A stretch of DNA of 8,341 bases from an uncultured Woeseia sp. (GTDB lineage Bacteria > Pseudomonadota > Gammaproteobacteria > Steroidobacterales > Woeseiaceae). The notes below the pieces were generated by a model. The model was given only the letters and a program-made list of their open reading frames with translations. It did no database searches and was not told the origin of the DNA. Numbering within the stretch: position 1 is the first letter of the stretch; every line of letters starts with the position of its first letter. Both the position numbers and the translations under genes were made by a program. The stretch spans positions 1 to 8,341 of the forward strand of contig CALALV010000143.1 of assembly GCA_937925605.1 (NCBI GenBank), read 5' to 3'. Below are positions 4,612 through 8,341 of this stretch, piece after piece.

Positions 4612-6794
4612 GCCGTCCGCGTCCTGCGGGCGCGGCGCTCGACGCCGGCGAGTGCACTGCGCACCGCTTCTTCCGTCAGCGGTTTCGGCAACGTGGCGTC
4701 CGGTACATTGCCCGCGGTCAGCGCGCGGATCTCGTCGTCCAGGTAACCGCTCGCGACCATGGTCACGAGCCCCGGGTAGTCGCGCCGGCACAGCGCCACG
4801 ATGTCGGCGCCGGACAGGCCCGGCATCGAGTAGTCGGTGATCACGACGTCGAGATCGTGATGATGCTCCTCGAGCAGGGCGGGTACGTGCCCCGGATCGT
4901 CGCAGGTGAGGCAGTCGTGCCCGAGGCGCCCGAGCAGGGCCGCGGTGAGCTTGAGTACGAGCGGATGATCGTCGACGACCAGGATACGCAGCGCGGACAC
5001 GGCACCGCCGGGCGGCGCTGGCGGTGTGCTGAGCGCGTTGCCTTCGCCGGTCGCGAGCGCCTGCTCGACCGCGCCGACGAGCTGCTCGGTGCGGAACGGC
5101 TTCTGCAGGATCGGCGTCGAAGTGCGGTCGGACTCGGCGATCTTGTCCGCCGCGTGGCCTGACATCAGCAGCACCGGGCTCGCGAAGCCCTCCTCGCGCA
5201 GCCGGTGCACGAGCTGCACGCCGGACATGCCGGGCATGACGACGTCCGACAGCACCAGGTCCCAGGCTTCGCCGAGCGCGATCGGCAGTGCCTGCTCGGC
5301 GGAGCCCGCCGTGCCGACGACGCCGCCGCGGTTGACGAGGGTGCGAGCGACGATGTCGCGAACCCCGCCCTCGTCGTCGACGACCAGCACCCGCGTCCCT
5401 GCAAGGGTGCCCTCGTCGCGGCCTGCCGCCGCTTGCACCGATTCAGCCGCGGGCGAGGGGTCGATGCGCGGCAAGCTTACCGCGATGGTCGTACCTCGAC
5501 CGGGGGTCGAGTCTATCCCGATCGTCCCGCCGATCTGCGTGACGATGCCGTGCACCATCGCGAGGCCGAGACCGGTGCCGGCGCCGCGTTCCTTGGTCGT
5601 GAAGAAGGGCTCGAAGGCGCGGCTGCGCACTTCGCCCGACATGCCGCAGCCGCTGTCCGAGACCCGGATCTCGGCCGCGTCCTGCTCGTCGCCCGCCGTG
5701 CCGCCCGTCACGCGGCGGGTCGCTATCGACAGCGTGCCGCCCTGGTCGGCCATCGCGTCGCGCGCGTTCAGGGCGAGGTTGATCAGTACCTGCTCCATCT
5801 GCAGCGGGTCGATGTTCACGCAGCCGGCGTCCGGGTCCAGGTCGACCTCGAGCTTCACGTTCGCGGGCAGCGAGCGCGTGATCAGCGCGCGCGCCGTCGA
5901 CGAGCTCGTTGAGATCGGCGATGCGCAGCTGCATGACCTGCTGCCGGCCGAAAGCCAGCAGCTTCTGGGCCAGCGAGCCTGCCTTTTCTCCCGCGACGCG
6001 AATTTCCTTCAGGTCCCCGTACAGCGCGCTGTCCCTGTCGACCGTGTCGAGCAGGTTGTCCGCGTAGCCGACGATGACCATGAGCAGGTTGTTGAAGTCG
6101 TGCGCGATGCCGCTCGCGAGCTTGCCGACGCTCTCGAGCCGCTGCGCGTGCGCGAGCTGCGCCTCTGCGCGCTTCCGCTCCTCGGTCTCCGCCCGCATCG
6201 CGATCAGCGCGCGCTGCGATTCGATGATGTGCCAGCGGCGAGTGAAGAAGACGACGGCCGCCACGAGGTAGGCGCCGACCAGCGCCGGCAGGTAGCGCGC
6301 CAGCGAGATCAGCGGCAGGACCTCGATGCCGACCGCGAACGAGCCGGCGAGAATGATGCCGAAGGTCGCGAGCAGCCATGGCAGCGACAGGATGTAGGCG
6401 CCGCATACGATCGCGATCATCGGCAGGTAGGACAGGAAGAACGGGCTGCCGGTCAGGTAGAACGCGAGCGCGCGTTCGCGGTCGGGATGCAGGCGGCGAC
6501 CGCGGCGGCCGGGTAGGTCAGCGCGCGCGGCAGCGCGCCATGCACGGTGGCCAGGTACAGCCCGAGAAAGCCTGCGGCCGAAACGGCGTCCGTCGCGACG
6601 ATCAGGCCGCGGGATGCGCCGGCGGAGGCGTCGATCAGGCCGAGGAACACGAAGATGGTGAAGATGATCGCGAGCCCGAGGCTGACCGGCCGCAGCGAGC
6701 GGAAGACCAGCTCGTCGAACACCGGGTCCGGTGCCAGCAGCCGCGTTGCGATGGTGGCCCCGTCGGCGAAGGCCGGGCCCGCATCCCGTTGCAT
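4608..6794 (-). pseudogene. Membrane hybrid histidine kinase with two receivers, frameshifted
   Basis: Three frame segments join into one sensor kinase of about 729 residues. The start (6792-6794) follows a GGGGAGG site. Segment 1 (6794 to about 6475) has three membrane helices. Segment 2 (about 6480 to 5890) has three more helices, a coiled coil (EERKRAEAQLAHAQRLE) and the HisKA box LASGIAHDFNNLL, with phospho-His at 6100-6102. Segment 3 (about 5890 to 4608) has the HATPase N-box INLALNARDAM, G1 VSDSGCGM and FFTTKERGAGTGLGLAMV. Receiver 1 follows (LVVDDE, SDVVMPG, Asp 5244-5246), then receiver 2 (LVVDDH, TDYSMPG, Asp 4833-4835, KP). Each break corrects with one or two bases in a CG-rich repeat, and every key residue is intact, so assembly error is as likely as true decay. 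If the breaks are real, segment 3 alone (from GTG 5858) is the longest intact piece. The signal sensed and the target are unknown. No output domain follows the receivers. Confidence 0.85.
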
Positions 6795-7032
6795 GGTCGG
6801 CCCTCCCCGGACGCCGCGTCGTAGAGCGACACCCTAAAGGAAGCGCCGGGGCCGGGACAGGGGGGAAATGTACGCACGAGTGGGTACGGCGGGGGCTTGC
6901 AGGCGGCCGCAAATAATACAGAAAATCGAATAAAAAATACTAAATATACTAATTTAAATATCATTCGCCGCCGTCTAGTCTCCCGCTTGGCCCGGGCGGT
7001 CCGGGCTTTCGACGCACAGACAGGGAAAGAGC
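6795..7032. promoter_or_regulatory. Divergent kinase / oxidoreductase control region with AT-rich island
   Basis: This 238-base spacer holds an AT-rich island (about 6908-6966) in a GC-rich setting. Within it ATACTAA is repeated at 6937-6943 and 6946-6952 with a 9-base period, followed by the palindrome ATTTAAAT (6952-6959). TATACT (6945-6950) is a plausible -10 towards the oxidoreductase. TATTAT on the minus strand (6913-6918) is a plausible -10 towards the kinase. No good -35 elements were found. Ribosome binding sites lie at each end: GGGGAGG (minus, just beyond 6801) and AGGGA (7022-7026). The promoters are inferred, not proven. Confidence 0.5.
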
Positions 7033-8341
7033 ATGCAGCAGCGTAACGTGGACGTCGCCGTGATCGGCGCGGGCTCCGCCGGCCTTGCCGCCTACCGGGC
7101 GGCGCGGCGGTGGACGGACAAGGTCGTCATCATCGAGGGCGGCGCCTACGGGACGACCTGCGCGCGCGTCGGCTGCATGCCGTCCAAGCTGCTGATCGCG
7201 GCCGCCGAGGCCGCGCATGCCGTCGCCGACGCGGACGCGTTCGGCGTGCGCGCGGGCGCCGTGCGCATCGACGGCGCCGCCGTCATGGAGCGCGTGCGCA
7301 GCGAGCGCGACCGCTTCGTCGGCTTAGTCGTGGATTCCGTGCATGCCCTGCCCGAAGCGGTTCGGCTGCGCGGCAACGTGCGCTTCATCGACGATCATCG
7401 CCTCGACGTCGGCGGGCACACGGTCGTCACCGCCGACCGGATCGTCATCGCCACCGGTTCCTCGCCCGCGGTTCCGAGCGCGTTCCGCGAACTCGGCGAC
7501 CGCCTCGTCGTCAACGACGACGTGTTCGAGTGGCGCGACCTGCCGCGCAGCGTCGCCGTGTTCGGCCCGGGCGTCATCGGTCTCGAGCTCGGCCAGGCGC
7601 TCAACCGCCTCGGCGTCGAGGTGCGCATGTTCGGCATCGGCGGACTGGTCGGGCCGCTGACCGACCCGGCCGTGCGTGCCAAGGCGCTGGCCGCGTTCAC
7701 GGCGGAATTCCCGCTCGACGCGGACGCCCGGGTCGACGGCCTGGCGCGCGTCGCCGACGGTGTGCGTATCGACTACCGCACGGCGGACGGCGAGCGGGCT
7801 GTGGCCGAGGTCGACTACGTTATTGCCGCGACCGGGCGCCATCCGAACGTCGCCAACCTCGGCCTCGAAAATACGAGCCTGCCGCTCGACTCGCTCGGCG
7901 TGCCGCTCGCCGACGACGAAACGCTGCAGGTCGGCGAAAGTCACGTCTTCATCGCCGGCGACGCGACCAGCCGCAAGCCGCTGCTGCACGAAGCCGCCGA
8001 CGAAGGCCGGATCGCCGGCGACAACGCCGGCCGCTTCCCGGCCGTCGTGCCCGGGCTGCGCCGCTCGGCGCTGTCTATCGTGTTTTCCGACCCGCAAATA
8101 GCGATGGTCGGCTCTAGCCTTGCGGAACTGGCGGGCCGGCCGATCGTGACCGGCGCGGTGCTGTTCGACGACCAGGGCCGCAGCCGGGTCATGCGCAGGA
8201 ACTTCGGCCTGCTGCACGTCTATGCGGACGCGCGCAACGGCCGCTTCCTCGGCGCCGAGATGGTCGGCCCCCGTGCCGAGCACCTCGCGCACCTGCTGGC
8301 CTGGGCGCACCAGTCCGGGCTGACGGTCGCGCAGATGCTCG
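7033..8341 (+). CDS. Dihydrolipoyl-dehydrogenase-like disulfide oxidoreductase, 3' end outside window
   Basis: The frame is open from the ATG at 7033 to the window edge, giving 436 residues of an expected total near 460-480. AGGGA lies six bases before the ATG. In order it has the FAD dinucleotide fold VIGAGSAGLAAYRAARR (Gly12, Gly14, Gly17), the redox-active disulfide GTTCARVGCMPSK (Cys43 and Cys48), and IVIATGSSP. The NAD(P) fold follows as VFGPGVIGLELG (178-187), then IAATGRHPN, the second FAD motif HVFIAGDATS (304-313) and the start of the C-terminal dimer domain (about 345 onward). The catalytic His-Glu pair of this class would lie past the window end. It is a class I pyridine nucleotide-disulfide oxidoreductase, commonly labelled dihydrolipoyl dehydrogenase. 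No 2-oxoacid dehydrogenase genes are in view, so lipoamide as substrate is unproven; another disulfide, quinone or metal substrate is possible. Confidence 0.93.
   Translation, partial: MQQRNVDVAVIGAGSAGLAAYRAARRWTDKVVIIEGGAYGTTCARVGCMPSKLLIAAAEAAHAVADADAFGVRAGAVRIDGAAVMERVRSERDRFVGLVVDSVHALPEAVRLRGNVRFIDDHRLDVGGHTVVTADRIVIATGSSPAVPSAFRELGDRLVVNDDVFEWRDLPRSVAVFGPGVIGLELGQALNRLGVEVRMFGIGGLVGPLTDPAVRAKALAAFTAEFPLDADARVDGLARVADGVRIDYRTADGERAVAEVDYVIAATGRHPNVANLGLENTSLPLDSLGVPLADDETLQVGESHVFIAGDATSRKPLLHEAADEGRIAGDNAGRFPAVVPGLRRSALSIVFSDPQIAMVGSSLAELAGRPIVTGAVLFDDQGRSRVMRRNFGLLHVYADARNGRFLGAEMVGPRAEHLAHLLAWAHQSGLTVAQML

Noticed and set aside
5885..6485. Programmed ribosomal frameshifting in the kinase
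   Set aside because: No slippery heptamer or obvious stimulatory structure is seen. Two separate programmed events in one bacterial kinase would be extraordinary, and repeat-run indels are a simpler explanation.
5026..6516. 496-codon open frame on the plus strand opposite the kinase
   Set aside because: The translation is Ser/Thr/Arg/Pro-rich with no domain. The minus strand here encodes unmistakable HisKA, HATPase and receiver motifs, so this is an antisense shadow of GC-rich coding DNA.
7110..8117. 335-codon plus-strand frame inside the oxidoreductase gene
   Set aside because: It is almost entirely Arg/Ala/Gly, a frame shadow. The +1-phase frame from 7033 carries all FAD, disulfide and NAD(P) motifs. 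The same applies to the minus-strand frame 7324-8310.
1..8341. Defence island, CRISPR, mobile element or biosynthetic cluster
   Set aside because: I saw no regularly spaced repeats, transposase, integrase, recombinase, toxin-like partner or biosynthetic enzyme on either strand.

Overview
The window is GC-rich throughout (roughly two thirds G+C by eye), except for two short AT-rich islands at about 1497-1545 and 6908-6966. Each island sits between two divergent genes. The gene content (a LysR regulator divergent from an AzoR-type flavodoxin-fold reductase plus pirin, a large membrane hybrid histidine kinase, and a dihydrolipoyl-dehydrogenase-like flavoprotein) suggests a high-GC proteobacterium, most likely gamma- or beta-. 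No rRNA, tRNA or other taxonomic marker is present, so this is inference only.

Layout: (1) 2-571 (+) is the 3' part of an unrecognised beta-rich protein cut by the window edge. (2) 591-1496 (-) is a LysR-type regulator, divergent from (3) azoR-like 1599-2210 (+) and (4) pirin 2236-3105 (+), which look like one operon. (5) 3190-3666 (-) is a small exported SnoaL/NTF2-like protein that converges on pirin. (6) 3667-4138 has no intact gene but holds a decayed copy of a pirin C-terminus at about 3836-3994. (7) 4139-4219 (+) is a 26-residue single-membrane-segment ORF whose stop overlaps the start of (8) an XRE-type HTH protein, 4219-4611 (+). (9) 4608-6794 (-) is a hybrid histidine kinase (about six membrane segments, HisKA, HATPase, two receivers) with two frameshifts. 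(10) 7033 to the window end (+) is a class I pyridine nucleotide-disulfide oxidoreductase, truncated by the window edge.

How the genes may work together: the LysR/azoR/pirin block looks like a quinone or electrophile stress unit. The LysR protein probably acts on the AT-rich spacer, where an ATC-N9-GAT (T-N11-A) dyad abuts its own start codon. The second pirin-like relic only 0.7 kb from the intact pirin points to a past duplication or rearrangement. The XRE gene and the kinase converge and share the palindrome CTAG as their stop codons, so each can be read as antisense to the end of the other. The kinase and the disulfide oxidoreductase diverge from the second AT-rich island. A functional link between those two is only suggested by position.

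The most notable items are the pirin relic, the unlisted small membrane ORF coupled to the XRE gene, and the two frameshifts in CG-repeat runs of an otherwise well-conserved kinase. I see no CRISPR array, transposase, phage gene, tRNA or rRNA, and no clearly new defence or biosynthetic system.
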